Shown here piece by piece: positions 32,701 through 43,505 of a DNA stretch of 64,000 bases (position 1 is the first letter of the stretch; each line of letters opens with the position of its first letter). The notes beneath the pieces are model-generated. The model was not told the DNA's origin and made no database searches. It saw only the letters and a program-made list of their open reading frames with translations. Both the position numbers and the translations under genes were made by a program. Source of the stretch: Madurella fahalii (taxonomy: Eukaryota > Ascomycota > Sordariomycetes > Sordariales); assembly GCA_029876055.1 (NCBI GenBank), contig CM056877.1:930001-994000 (forward strand). Reading direction: 5' to 3'.

Positions 32701-33178
32701 ATCAAGCGGGCCGGGTGGCGCGGGGCGTTCGATGATCTGGGATTTCCAGACATTTTGGACACCATCAATCCGGGAAACAGAAGTGAGTGAAAGGGCAGAA
32801 TCGATGCAAAGGCCGGGAAGCAGCTTGTCGGTCCATTTCCTCACAATAACTAGAGACGGATCGGCTTGTGTGACAGCTTGCTCAACGGCATCGACCGTGG
32901 AAGGCTAGTAATCCGGCTAGGCGTTAGTGTTGAGATCTGTGAAAACGATATATCGGGTGTGCGGAATGATACTCGGCAAAGGGGCAACGCGAGATTCGAT
33001 GATCAATAATTATCATGGGCAGGCCCGAACTTACGTCTTGAACCTCAACGATATACCTCGTTACGATGGTCTCAGATGGAGCAGGCAGCGCAGAGGTCGA
33101 GGTGGCATCCTGTCTGACAACCACCCGGGAGAACCCCGAAGCCCACAGGGAGGTGAAAAGGATAGCGTTGAGCTTCAT
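29745..33178 (-). CDS. Secreted subtilisin-like serine protease (S8)
   Basis: Eight exons: 33178..33035, 32904..32467, 32389..32111, 32048..30646, 30571..30462, 30380..30196, 30122..29920 and 29841..29745. They sum to 2859 nt, 952 residues, with every junction in frame; all seven introns are GT-AG. A signal peptide (MKLNAILFTSLWASGFS) is followed by a propeptide of about 100 residues. The catalytic triad is Asp185 (VAVVDDGVYY), His236 (GHGTHVAG) and Ser584 (NGTSMAAP). A ~200-residue insertion between His and Ser (about 390-500) looks like a PA domain. After the protease domain come beta-rich Fn3-like regions (FRATHNIVITNTGSQPLTYTF, ITFTPPSYPDP) and the end FAALRPFGDP...DWSFWQTP. This is the layout of the minor extracellular protease Vpr/C5a-peptidase type group in fungi. 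The product degrades extracellular protein and appears intact. Confidence 0.94.
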
Positions 33179-35819
33179 TCCACAGTCTCTGGGAAGGAGC
33201 TGCTTCGGTGACGAGATGAGGCCGGATGATGGTGAAGACGGATCTGAAGCTCAATGCGGGCTTGCAACAGGAGTTATATACATTTACGTTCTACTTCTAC
33301 AGCATTCCGCGCACGCTTAGAGATGCTCCTCCCGTTGAGTTGTGCTCCCGACGCGTTGGTCATGCGGTCCATGATGCCATGCAGTCTTCCAGAGCCGTCA
33401 TGGGAGGCTGACAGAGCAATGATCCCGGTCTCCTCACAATCCTTGTATAAGGTCATGTCGGTAGCCAACCATGACTAGATGCACGCTCGTAAATCTGACG
33501 TCTCTTCGCTTGCTCGCGCCGATGGTTCCGGGAGGACGGGGATGCGACGTCAGCATTAGTACCAATGTGATGGTACTAAATCCTAGCAGGTGTCTTCGAC
33601 CATGGGATCCCGGGATGGTTGGCTGCACCTGTGCAAAGAATCATGTGGTGCGGCACAGTTGGAAGAGCTTTGACCGGGGATGGCATCCACAGGGACGCCG
33701 AGAACCTGGTTTGACTTCCTCGCGGGCCCATCTGCGTGGTACAGAGTTGTAGCGTGGGATGCGGAAAACGTGGGTGCGCAGGGGTACTGAGCCCTACATG
33801 TATTGCAATTTCCGATCCCGATCATTCGGTCGTTCGGATGAAACCAACAGGGCCACACTATCGATCCGCCATTACCAGAAAGGGCGAAGTTTACTAAGTT
33901 GTAGGGTCTTTGGGAGCCGTTTCGTATGCATCCTGGGTTTAACTCGAGTGCTCCAGCCACTATGACTTGAAATTGCACATGCTGGAGGGAATGGCCCGGT
34001 TATCAATGTGGTCCTAAAGCGAAACCAATCAAGTGTCGCTCTGATCAATTGCTTTGTTGTGCCAAACCTCACGGCGGGGGGCTTAACAATGCATTTTCTC
34101 GGGTGGATATCAACGATCCTTAAGAGGCCAACGCTATTGTATGGTCATCTCACGTCAGTCGAGATCCATGCCTAGAGGCTCCAGTAGTTCGAATTCGCAC
34201 TCGTAGCCAACAAAGGATTCATAGCCATGCAATAGTCTCGCTCGTGACCGTGTGTGATGCAACGGAATGTAAGACCTAGCAGTGACGGTAAATCCTATCT
34301 AGACCCGAGGCATGCCAAAACCTAGGCTACGAGCAAGAGGGGCAAGGCGCTGCTAGTACAGTACCTCTCTATAACACTTGTGATATAGGCTTGGGCTTTG
34401 TAACTATGTGTGAGCGTGAGATCGTGATCACCTTCTCGAGTTCGGTGCAGGTCGTGCAATATATGCAGCAGCACCCGCTAATAACCGTTCCAAGGACTCG
34501 CCCGGTATTCTCAATGTGGCCGCTCCTGCAGTAGGCATTCTTGAACTGTAGACAAGTTGCTCCAAAGCCTGCAATGGGTGGTTGCCTGTTGCAGAAGCTG
34601 ATGCTTCAAGCTCCCGAATACTTGATCACCAAAGTATTGTTGTAGGTTACTAGTACTAGGACCAGTAGTATTGGACCGCGAGGGCTAAATAAAGAAAGGC
34701 ACCTTACTCACCGTCCAGCATGTGTGACAACACGCATCAGAAGGGGAGGAGTTCTCACCCCTCGTGCGACGCACGAAGCCCTCCCCCCCATGCCCGGGAT
34801 TTTAATTCACCGTACCCACCAATGTTACCCAAGCGAAATATGAATTCTTCACCATATCCGGACCAGCCAGGTTCTCGCACCGTATGCTGATAGCCCCCTC
34901 AAGTGCATCAGGACCAACAGTATAACCTCTACCCAATAAACAAAGAGTCTAGTGCAGCGGATGAGATGATGATCGGTCCGTAACCCGCGGTGAGGCCTAC
35001 AAAGGGGGTGGAGGCGAATCAGTACCTGGCAAATCATATCCGTCATTGGGGGATTCCTGTGTACCAACGAACCCCTCTCCAGAAGTGGAGGGTTATCGAC
35101 TGACCCGTGACAGCCACGGCCACTTCGGCTCCTTGGATCGCGAGCCTCAAACACGGCCTAGACAACGTGGAGTTAGTACCTACTAGTAGTCAACAAAGTT
35201 ACATCTCGACCGAAAACGATCCCATCTATGATATCTGCGAATCCCAAAAATTCCGCGGATCCGGTCAAGGGGTCGAGCAAGCAACGCGGGAAGATAGGCG
35301 CGGAGCATTCTCGTCTCACCTACAAACAATTGCGAGCGAGTTCGAAAGCCTGCGAAAGGACACGGGTGGAATGCGGGACTATTCCATAACGTATACACCT
35401 TCTCGGCCATCTTCTGGTGGAAGAAACAAGACACAGAGCCGCGGCCCCCCCAGGTACAGTACGCGGGTGGTTACCGGCATGAAGTGCGCCACTTCAACAT
35501 CGCCATGTTCCATATGGATGGAGCCTTGCATATGAGACTGCAGGGCCTGGAAGATGATCTACAAGTTCGAGCATTACAGGAATCACAATTTTGCTGGCTG
35601 CGACCTTGAGACGATTTGGCTCTGCCGAGGTCGGTGAATGCTTCAAGGGCCCGAGTAATTTTTTTTTCTTTTTTACTCAAATTTGAGGATGGAACGAAAG
35701 AAGCCGTCGGCAGCTTCAGATATGTGAATGACCGAGGTGTCTCCCAAGGTGAGGTCTCTATCAAGACCACTACCTAGGTAAGATAGGTTTTAGTCAACCT
35801 TAAACCTCGTGTTTCTCCT
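33179..35819. other. Long gene-poor accessory region
   Basis: This is 2.6 kb between the subtilase 5' end and the sulfotransferase 3' end. Composition is closer to 50% GC than the coding blocks. Open frames (for example 33583-33978 minus, 35107-35535 plus) show no domain or splice continuation. A plus-strand stretch near 35.48-35.57 kb (FNIAMFHMDGALHMRLQGL) looks protein-like but breaks at a stop. I take it as decayed or non-coding sequence. Confidence 0.4.
33273..33280 (-). promoter_or_regulatory. Candidate TATA box of the subtilase gene
   Basis: TATATAAC on the minus strand lies about 95 bases upstream of the start codon, a normal distance in filamentous fungi. Confidence 0.45.
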
Positions 35820-36773
35820 TCACTCAAATTGAAACTCCATCCCAGAATCGCCCACCCGCTCCTTATACAACCGATCAAAAGCCTCGCTCTGCGCCACAGT
35901 GAAGTACTCCTTCCACGACCCTATCTCGCCTTTGCGAAAGAATTTGCTCAGTTCCTTGATATCCTTGAGTGCGCTGAACTCGGTCTGCTGCATTTGGGTG
36001 AAGCCAACCTTGTGCTCGACCTCGCGCAGCTGGTTTTCGCTCACATTGACGCCCAGAAACTTGGCAATCTTCTCCAGTTGGCCGCGGGTGTCGAGCTTGA
36101 GGTCCTCGAATCTGAGGAAGAGGATGTTGTCGGCGTTGCGGTGCTCCCACCAACCTAGAGCGTGGTCGAACCAGTCGCCGCGCTGCACGCGGCCGCCCAC
36201 GAACATGTCCAGCCAGTGGTCCCATGGCCCGTCGTAGTACCCGGACCAACTCTTACGGCTCTCGAAATGGTAATAGGACGCGGCCACGTCCTTGGGGTTG
36301 CGCGCGATGTAGATGTACCGGCACGGGTTCTTGGCCGGCTCGCCGCCCAGCGCCATCGAGTACGGCATGTGCGACCTGAAGATGCGCGGCGCCTCCGCCC
36401 GCTCCAGGTCCTCCTCGCTGCGCGGGTACGGCCAGCTGCCCTCGACCCAATGCAGCGAGCCGTACAGTGTCTTGCCCGACGAATCCGACGCATCGGGGCC
36501 CGCCGCTAACAGCGTGAGGATGTACGACAGCCACGTCGAGCCCGATTTGGGGTACGAGACGAAGCAGATGTCCGATGCCCGCGTGCTGAGCGTCCTCGAC
36601 AGCGCGTACCGTGAAGGAGTGATGTACGGCGGCATAACCTGGCCGTCCACTAGGCGGTACTTGTATCCATGATCACCGATGATCAGGTCCTCAGGGCGCT
36701 CAGCATGGAGTTTGTCCGAGTACTCGAGCACTTTGAAGCTCGCGGTGCCGTTGGCGCCTTCGTTGGAGCCCAT
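35820..36773 (-). CDS. PAPS-dependent sulfotransferase
   Basis: This is a single exon of 317 residues, the size of cytosolic sulfotransferases. These enzymes move the sulfuryl group from PAPS to a hydroxyl or amine of a small molecule. The 5'-phosphosulfate loop is SYPKSGSTW (73-81). The likely catalytic His is in FRSHMPYS (about 135), the 3'-phosphate motif is ARNPKDVAASYYHF (157-170), and the C-terminal loop is FRKGEIGSWKEYF (279-291), matching the family RKGxxGxWK. No signal or membrane helix is present, so the protein is cytosolic. Such genes are uncommon in fungi and sit in accessory or metabolite regions. It diverges from the AMP-forming ligase, with 788 bp between start codons. A TATATATT box lies about 100 bases upstream (36873-36880). 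The substrate is unknown. Confidence 0.93.
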   Translation of the reverse strand: MGSNEGANGTASFKVLEYSDKLHAERPEDLIIGDHGYKYRLVDGQVMPPYITPSRYALSRTLSTRASDICFVSYPKSGSTWLSYILTLLAAGPDASDSSGKTLYGSLHWVEGSWPYPRSEEDLERAEAPRIFRSHMPYSMALGGEPAKNPCRYIYIARNPKDVAASYYHFESRKSWSGYYDGPWDHWLDMFVGGRVQRGDWFDHALGWWEHRNADNILFLRFEDLKLDTRGQLEKIAKFLGVNVSENQLREVEHKVGFTQMQQTEFSALKDIKELSKFFRKGEIGSWKEYFTVAQSEAFDRLYKERVGDSGMEFQFE

Positions 36774-37561
36774 AATGGAGTTAGAAGAGCGAGAATGTGA
36801 ACGAAGAGTGAGATGGTACGAAAAACTGCAGCGTCGCCAGCTGCCATTCGGTTCGACTGCATATTCGTGGAAATATATAGTTATACCTAAGGTACGGAGC
36901 TATGCATCCAACCCACAACAGGATCCTCGCAATGGGGTCCGGGATATGCCGTCCACGGTCCGTCAACCCACGTCATTCGGCAACAAGCCGCGCACTAGCG
37001 GTGTGCGTAGCCTGCATCGCTGAGAATAACGCCGGCCAAAGAGAAAAAAAGACCGCGGGGAATATAGGGTGCGCCGATGCGGAGGCCCAAATGGCCAAAT
37101 TCTCCACGATCTACACTCCGATGGCGTTGTGTTGTGGGACCCGGTGAGAATTCGGAACAATTCCAGGCCTACTACTAGGCGACCACGGCTCCGAATGTCT
37201 CGGGGGCATCGAATCGGCCCAAGACACTGCCTCATCTTCCTTGGCCGTCTGCTCGGTCGACTTGTCACCCCACCGCAATTGGCCAGCGCTCTAAAACACC
37301 AAGCTGCCAATATCGTTGTCGCCACGAAGTCCCATTGGACGCGGAGCTGTTGACGATGTGTTGGCTCGTTGGCACAACCTCTGCTAGCTGGAGCTGAAAG
37401 GCATCACTGCAATGACCCAAATGACCCAATCATTGAGGTTGGGGTTGGCGGATACTTAACATTCCCGTCACGGTCTCTAACAACCTCCAGCCCCGAGTCG
37501 GGTTAAAGTCTCGGTGTGCGTACTATACACGGTAAAAACAAAGTATCAACAAGAAGTCAGA
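36774..37561. promoter_or_regulatory. Shared upstream region of sulfotransferase and acyl ligase
   Basis: These 788 bp lie between two divergent start codons. A TATATATT element for the sulfotransferase is at 36873-36880 (minus strand). No clear TATA box is seen for the ligase. Confidence 0.45.
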
Positions 37562-39627
37562 ATGATTGCAGAAATCAGCGCTAGCTTGATTTGCCTCCGC
37601 AAAGCATTTGTTTTCCCATGGAGAAAAGCCAGAGGTAGAGCGACCCCATCGACGGTGACGAAAACACAGGTACACAAGCTCCCACAGGACCCTATCCTAG
37701 TTAGACTTCTCGCCTCATCCCACCACCACCAAGCCAAAAGTTCGGAAGCCATCATCCACGATGTCACTTACGGCTTTCAGAAGAACTACCTTGAGCTACT
37801 CGAGGACATCCTCCAAACAGCACATCGCGCCAGGACAGCATTACCGCCGTCAATGCTAGACGAGCGGGGGATTCTGAGGGAAAGTTCCTCCCCGTACATC
37901 GGCATCCTAGTGCGGAGCGGATATGAGTTCATCGTCGCCTTCTTGGCCATCCGAACCATGGGTGGTGCATGTATGCCCATCGGTAAGCATCTCTATCTAC
38001 GCATCCAAGTGTTCGACAAGCCCCAGGGGCGGTTCAGTGAGCTGATGATTGTGTCCGATAGCTTCCGGGATTCTGCCCGAAGAAGCACACTTCATGGTTT
38101 CCAAGTCTAAATCCATGTTTCTCTTCGCAGGCGAAGGCTGTCAGGAGAAGGCGGAAAGCATCTGCAAGTTCGCGGAAGCGCAGGGAGACAACCTCTCATG
38201 GGCTCCGATTTCCAGCGACACGAAGAAGCCCCACAAAGATCACACAAATATTTCAGTTGAAATCGGCGACGCTCAGCTAGATCCAAGCGGCCCCGGCGTG
38301 TTGCTGTTCACGTCCGGCACCACCGGTCGGCCCAAAGGCGTCGTGCTCCCGCGGTCCCATCCCAGCTTCCCCGACAGAACCAAGGGCGGCGTTGTTCTCA
38401 CCTACCGTGCCGGCCACTGGATCGCCGGGACCCAAGGCCTGATCGGCCCCGTCCTATCGGGCAAGACGCTCCACATACTCCAGGCAAACGCGAGCGCCGA
38501 AGAATTGCTGGACGCCATGATGCGCTACCGCCCCACCCAGATGCTCTTCACGCCAACGCTGCTGCGGCAGATGAAGACTTTGGTGCTGGCCAAGGGAGGT
38601 CCGCCAGAGCAGTACGCAGCCGGTTTCCAAGGCATGTCGGCCATTAGGTGCTCGTCCGCGCCGATCGAACCGTCGCTGCGCGAGTTTTGGACCAGATTGA
38701 CGGGTTTGCCGTTTGAGAACATCTACGGCGCGACCGAGACTGGCGGAGCTGTCTCCCGGGCGCTTTCGAGACCGAATGTGAGCCTGTCCTAGCCATTTTG
38801 TCTCTGGTAGCCAGCTTGTTGGTGGCTCACTGATACCAATCCAGGGTTCGATTGGCACACCGCTGCCGGGGAACGAGTTGAAGCTCTCTGAGGGACATTG
38901 CGGTGAGATCTTGGTAAAAACTCGGGCCATGTTTACCCAGTACGTTTGCCGTCATGACAGTTTCCTTCCCCAATGCCGGGTGGCAGGGCACTGATGGAGA
39001 CATAGCTACATCGGCGACGAGGAAAAAACAAGAGCTGCTTTCGACAAAGATGGATTCTACAAGACGGGCGACATGGCCGAGCTTAAAGACGGGGAATATT
39101 TTTTCGCCGGCCGAGCCGCTACTGACTGTGAGCAAGGGATGCACTATCACATAGGAGATAAGTCCGCTGACAGATAGGACACAGATATATCGTTCCGCTT
39201 CTTTCAAATCCCTGCGCTGGTTGTCGAGGCCAGCCTGATGGATCTGCCCTACGTCGCTGACGCCTGCGTTCTTGGGGTGCCCTACCACGAAGCCAGGCAG
39301 CTCTGCGGCGCTGTCATCCAACTCCGACACGACTGCACGGAAGAAGTAGTGAATTTGGCAAAGATCCGAGCCGACCTCGCCGGCGTCATAGCCGCGTACA
39401 TGCTGCCGGTTGTTCTTCGCGTCTTGAAGGAGGGGGAGCAGCTGCCGCGCACCGACTCCGGAAAGCCTATCAAGAGACGGATACTCAGCGAGTTTCTGGG
39501 GACCACCGAGTGGTTCCCGGCCGAGAATTTACCCGACAGCGTAGAGTATTTCGGTTGCGCCCTGCCTGTGATGGACGAGAAGACGGCCGGGGCATGGGAT
39601 TGGGCGGGGATGCAGGTTGCACAATGA
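37562..39627 (+). CDS. AMP-forming acyl-CoA synthetase/ligase
   Basis: Five exons (37562..37982, 38062..38777, 38845..38939, 39006..39127, 39185..39627) give 598 residues; introns are 57-79 nt and all junctions close in frame. The ANL-superfamily motifs are in order: LLFTSGTTGRPKGV (P-loop, about 220), YGATETGGA (substrate/AMP site), YKTGDMAELKDGEYFFAGR (hinge region) and DSGKPIKRRIL with the C-terminal Lys. It activates a carboxylic acid as the adenylate and probably forms a CoA thioester. There is no carrier-protein or condensation domain, so it is not an NRPS. The N-terminal ~50 residues are basic and may include a targeting segment, or the start may be a little downstream. It resembles the fungal acyl-ligase group near malonyl/medium-chain acyl-CoA synthetases. 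The acid substrate is not predictable. Confidence 0.9.
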
Positions 39628-40615
39628 GAAATGAGAATGCTAATTAATCAACCCATAAATAAATAAATCAGTAGCTCCCGTCTTTCTTACACTCAAGCGC
39701 CTGACTTGCCATCCCCTCCAATCCGTTGTCTTCTTCCGAGTGATGGTTTCCTCTTATCATGCGTTCTCGCTACCTGCCGGAAGACATGCTGCGAACCGTT
39801 TCACTGACGTCTATAGTAGTCTCTTCTCTTCAGCAAACCCCATGGCTTCACATTCAAGCAGCTTCACGAATTCCTCTAAGTACCGCAGGGATGTAGACAG
39901 AAACGATAACTTAGATATCTATACATCACTTTATATACAAAGATCGCTCGTCAATTGAGCCTGCAACAAGTGCTAATAGAAAGAGTGCTGAATTGATTTA
40001 TTGTCATTTGTCCTATCTAAGGAACAATAAGGTAGCCATGGCGGGCCTACTTATAGCACGAAAGAAAAATAGGTCCTCAGCAAATTCTAGTCCCCGGAAC
40101 GCCATCCTAGTAAGTGTGGCTTTCTGACCGGAGGGACCCTGTCCCTAATCTCTGGCATTCAGCCTCATTCTTCCGAGTGCAAGCCGTTGTGGCTCGAGCG
40201 TTGTAGATTGTGGGTCTTGAGCATCTGCGTTTCTGAATCTCGTACAATTGCTAAAGTTACATTGGCTACAACGTAGGGGCAAACGGAGCGAATGACACAG
40301 AGACAATCACGCCGCACACCATCCGGGCGAAGCGGTTCGCTTTACCATGGGTGGCGGTGGCCGACGTGTGGCGGGGATTAAGTGCAGCCGGAGTTCCGAT
40401 TCTATCGATTCGTGGTCGGTTAAAGTAAACAAGCAATTCTCAGCAAGCGTCTTATGTTCCTCAATAGCTAGCTGACGCGCTTCTACTGTAGATTGGGGGT
40501 TTGAGCCAAAGTTGGTCGTGGTCCTTACCCCCTGTCCCACTACCCCCACCCCCCCAAACCGCGAGGTGCTGGGACAACTTGATCCGAAGTTTTCCCCTAA
40601 TATCCCCCTAGAAAT
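39628..40615. other. Intergenic region, possibly with decayed 5' part of the kinase-like gene
   Basis: Nothing is recognisable in 39.6-40.3 kb. Between 40.3 and 40.6 kb, translated plus-strand frames may contain broken pieces of the missing N-terminal half of the downstream kinase-like gene, interrupted by stops. Confidence 0.35.
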
Positions 40616-42064
40616 GAATACAAGGCGCCGCACAAGCTAAGCGACGATGAAGTCGTCACGGGCCTCGAGTCGGAAATCTGGCCGGACCGTGATGTGATCA
40701 ACAGAGAGGGCTAGGGCTTTGCCTTCACAGCTAGGGCACTTGCCGCCGTTGTCGTCACCCAGCTATTCTCCTATATGATCGGCAAAGGTATCCAATACGG
40801 CTACGTGTGCACGGGGGAGGCGTTTGTTTTTCTACACATCCCAGACGACCCTTCTACCGTCTACTTCTCGGTATGCATACCGAATCTAGACGTGGTAGAC
40901 GACGCGCAGGTCTTTGCTTTCATTCTCCAGGCTCTCCGCGCAAGACCCCCGCCCGAGTCATGGCACGACGATGCCGAGAGGCTTGACATCTGGGCTGTCG
41001 AGTATGAGGATGTTTTAAGGAACATTCCCGAGACGGATCGTAAACGCAAGAAACGCCGCGCCTCTCCCTATAAAGCCCAGCGCTGGAAGGGCTTTAAGCG
41101 ATCGCCAATTTTGACCCGCTTCTGCCGCCCGCCACGGGATGCTAATGTTAACCGCCCAGAAGACGAAGATCCCCCTTCTCCCTCCCCGAATCCATCTGGC
41201 ACCGGCAGCAGATTGATTAGGACGCGCTCGAAGGGGCAAGGAGGACGGCGCCGAGGCGGGCAGCAGGAGCAGGGCCAAGCAACGAAGCCGAACGTACAAA
41301 GTCGGCCATTCTGCACCCAGCAATGCCTTCTAGGGTTAGCTTATGGCGGGCCAATGGACAGGAACTGTCCAAATGCCGACCATCATGGGCAGGAGCACAT
41401 CGACCGACTCGAGTTCCTTCGCCTCATCCGACACCAGCTTGCCACGGACCGCGGCCCTGATGCGGACTGCGCGCCACTCCATCGATCCGGCGCGCGCGGG
41501 TCACTCTTCAAAGTGCGGCTGTCAACCCACAGCTATACACTCGTTGCGAAGGGCATAGAGAGTTTCGATCGTATGTACCTGCAGCACGAGAACAAGATAT
41601 ACGATCGACTTCAGGCGATCCAGGGGAAGCACATCCCCGTGTGTCTTGGCAGTATAGACTTGGTTCGGCCGTATCATTACGATGGCGGCGTTTATATGCA
41701 CTTCATGTTTCTCAGCTGGGCTGGACGGCCTTTGTCTGACTGCGGTAACCAAGCCGACAAAACGGACATCATCAGAGCGGTTACCACAACCTTCGACGCA
41801 GTGCACAAATTACGCGTTCTCCACCGTGACGCGGAGGCACGCAATATCCTGTACGATAGTGGCAGTCTCATGGTTGTGGATTTCGAGCGCGCCGAGTTCC
41901 GCGGTCACCAATCTCTCCGCTCGATAGCCGCTAATGGCCGGGATCGGAAGAGGAAGCGTAGGATATTACAGAAACAAAAGAAGGAAGACTTTGCAAGAGA
42001 ACTGAACTGTGCTCTGGAGAACGTCTCAAGCTGTCTTGCTTCAGGTTGCTCGCCCAACCGGTAG
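40616..42064 (+). pseudogene. Fungal protein-kinase-like protein, truncated and with an internal stop
   Basis: The frame EYKAPHKL...VTGLESEI...DRDVINREG is interrupted by TAG at 40712-40714. It then resumes in the same frame with GFAF and ...QLFSYMIGKGIQYGYVCTGEAFVFLHI to the stop at 42062-42064. The family is a large Pezizomycotina-specific kinase-like group: an N-terminal adaptor-like region, the CTQQCLLGLAYGGPMDRNCPN motif, then a kinase-like fold with GARGSLFKV (glycine-loop region), VAKG (Lys), VLHRDAEARNILY (catalytic loop) and VVDFERAEF (DFE in place of DFG). The C-terminal basic segment is also typical. About 200 N-terminal residues usual for the family are not found. Translation could restart at ATG 40775 (429 residues) and leave the kinase-like part intact. 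Confidence 0.7.
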
Positions 42065-43505
42065 TCGCTGGTGGGGGCCGAGGAGTTCATCGCAAGCAGG
42101 ATCTTCTCATGATAAAAATCATTGCTTCCATTATTGACCCAGGACATCTTGAAAGAGCAATTTCAACCCCCACTACCAACCCCGTGTCTGCCCCCTGTTG
42201 GAAGGGACCGTTTACCTTCGTCCGGAACCGACTTGGCCAGTAATTAGGTTAACTAGAAGTAAGTACTAGGGCTGTCTCGGCCATTGCTCCTTAGACAGGA
42301 CACACAAGTCTAGCTTTCCTTGCGTATAAAGTAGCGTCCCTCTGATCAGGGGGAGCTCAATCTGCACTATGCTGTTTTGACCATTTCTGGGCTGCAGGGA
42401 CCCGGTTTGTTGGGGTGCCGCCTGGCCAGTCTAGTCTACCCTGTCTCTCAAACCGCCGGCCGTTTTTGCCTTTCCTCTCGTTTTGATAGGTATGAGGGTT
42501 TATATATGTGTCCTGTACCATTTCTTTACTTGATATTTTCTAACTTACTGTAATGAAACTCACCTGATAGCTAGACGGGGCACTTACCGCCCGCTCGAGC
42601 CCAACCCGCATGTTTATTGATCTTTTCAGGTCCTTGACACTACAGGCGATCCTCTTCAACAATGTTTCAAAGTAACTGATATGACCCAGAACATCACGAC
42701 TGGGACAGGAAATTGTCTTGATTACCTTGGACGCACCCGGTTGTTTTTGACCTTATTGAGCAGTTTAGCCTCTTCGCGAATCCCGGACCGCCCCTTCTCG
42801 CACACCTCTGTTCTTTCCCGCTCACCATGGCCGAGATGAATGAACGGTAAGAGCGTCGGTCCTCTATTGACCTGTCTGCCCTGGTCGTTGCTTGGGGAGA
42901 TGGGACATGGGCCTTGCCCCGGCCATTCGGACCGGGCAGATCGCCGGCATTCGTAGACGTGGAGTGTGGGGTTTGGTGGAAAATCTGGTAGCCCTTCCTA
43001 CTCTGTCCGGGATGTCGCTTCGATGCAGCCTTGGCCCTTGGCAAACCCGAATCCTCACCTGGCATCCCAGCCGGTAGCTCGTCTATTAAGGGGAAGAGGA
43101 TCCCGGAATTCCCGCCACGGAGACCTGCATGTAAGTGGCCCACTGGGAAAAGGCTGGCAGTATTGCCCGGCCACGAGTTCTGGCTTTCCTCTTTGAGAGG
43201 CTTGCCGAGATGGTGCATCAGCCGCGCGCCTGTGATGATGTCCTACCGCCATCTCGATCCGCGATGAGCCCCGAACGGCATAATTTGGCGTCACATCGGG
43301 GGGTACTCTTTGTGGAGAAGGGTGGGAGGGAAGCGAGATGCGGGGATGAAATCTCGGGGTAAAGTCGCCCGGATCAAAGAACGGTACCCACCTTGATACT
43401 ATCCACACAAGGCGGCCCAAACTCTCTATAACCGCCCTCACCTCGTTACGTCGAGGCTTTCGTGCCGGAGCTGGTCAGTTGTAATGTCTCTGATACAAAC
43501 TCAGA
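42065..43505. other. Intergenic region upstream of GH43
   Basis: Overlapping minus- and plus-strand frames at 42.7-43.4 kb show no family features. A CTATAAC element at 43425-43432 could be the GH43 TATA box. I call no gene. Confidence 0.45.
43425..43432 (+). promoter_or_regulatory. Candidate TATA element of the GH43 gene
   Basis: TCTATAAC lies about 75 bases upstream of the GH43 ATG. The match is weak and is supported mainly by its position. Confidence 0.3.

Noticed and set aside
35107..35535. 142-codon plus-strand frame in the gene-poor region
   Set aside because: No family features; a more protein-like stretch in another frame nearby breaks at a stop, so decay or chance is likelier.
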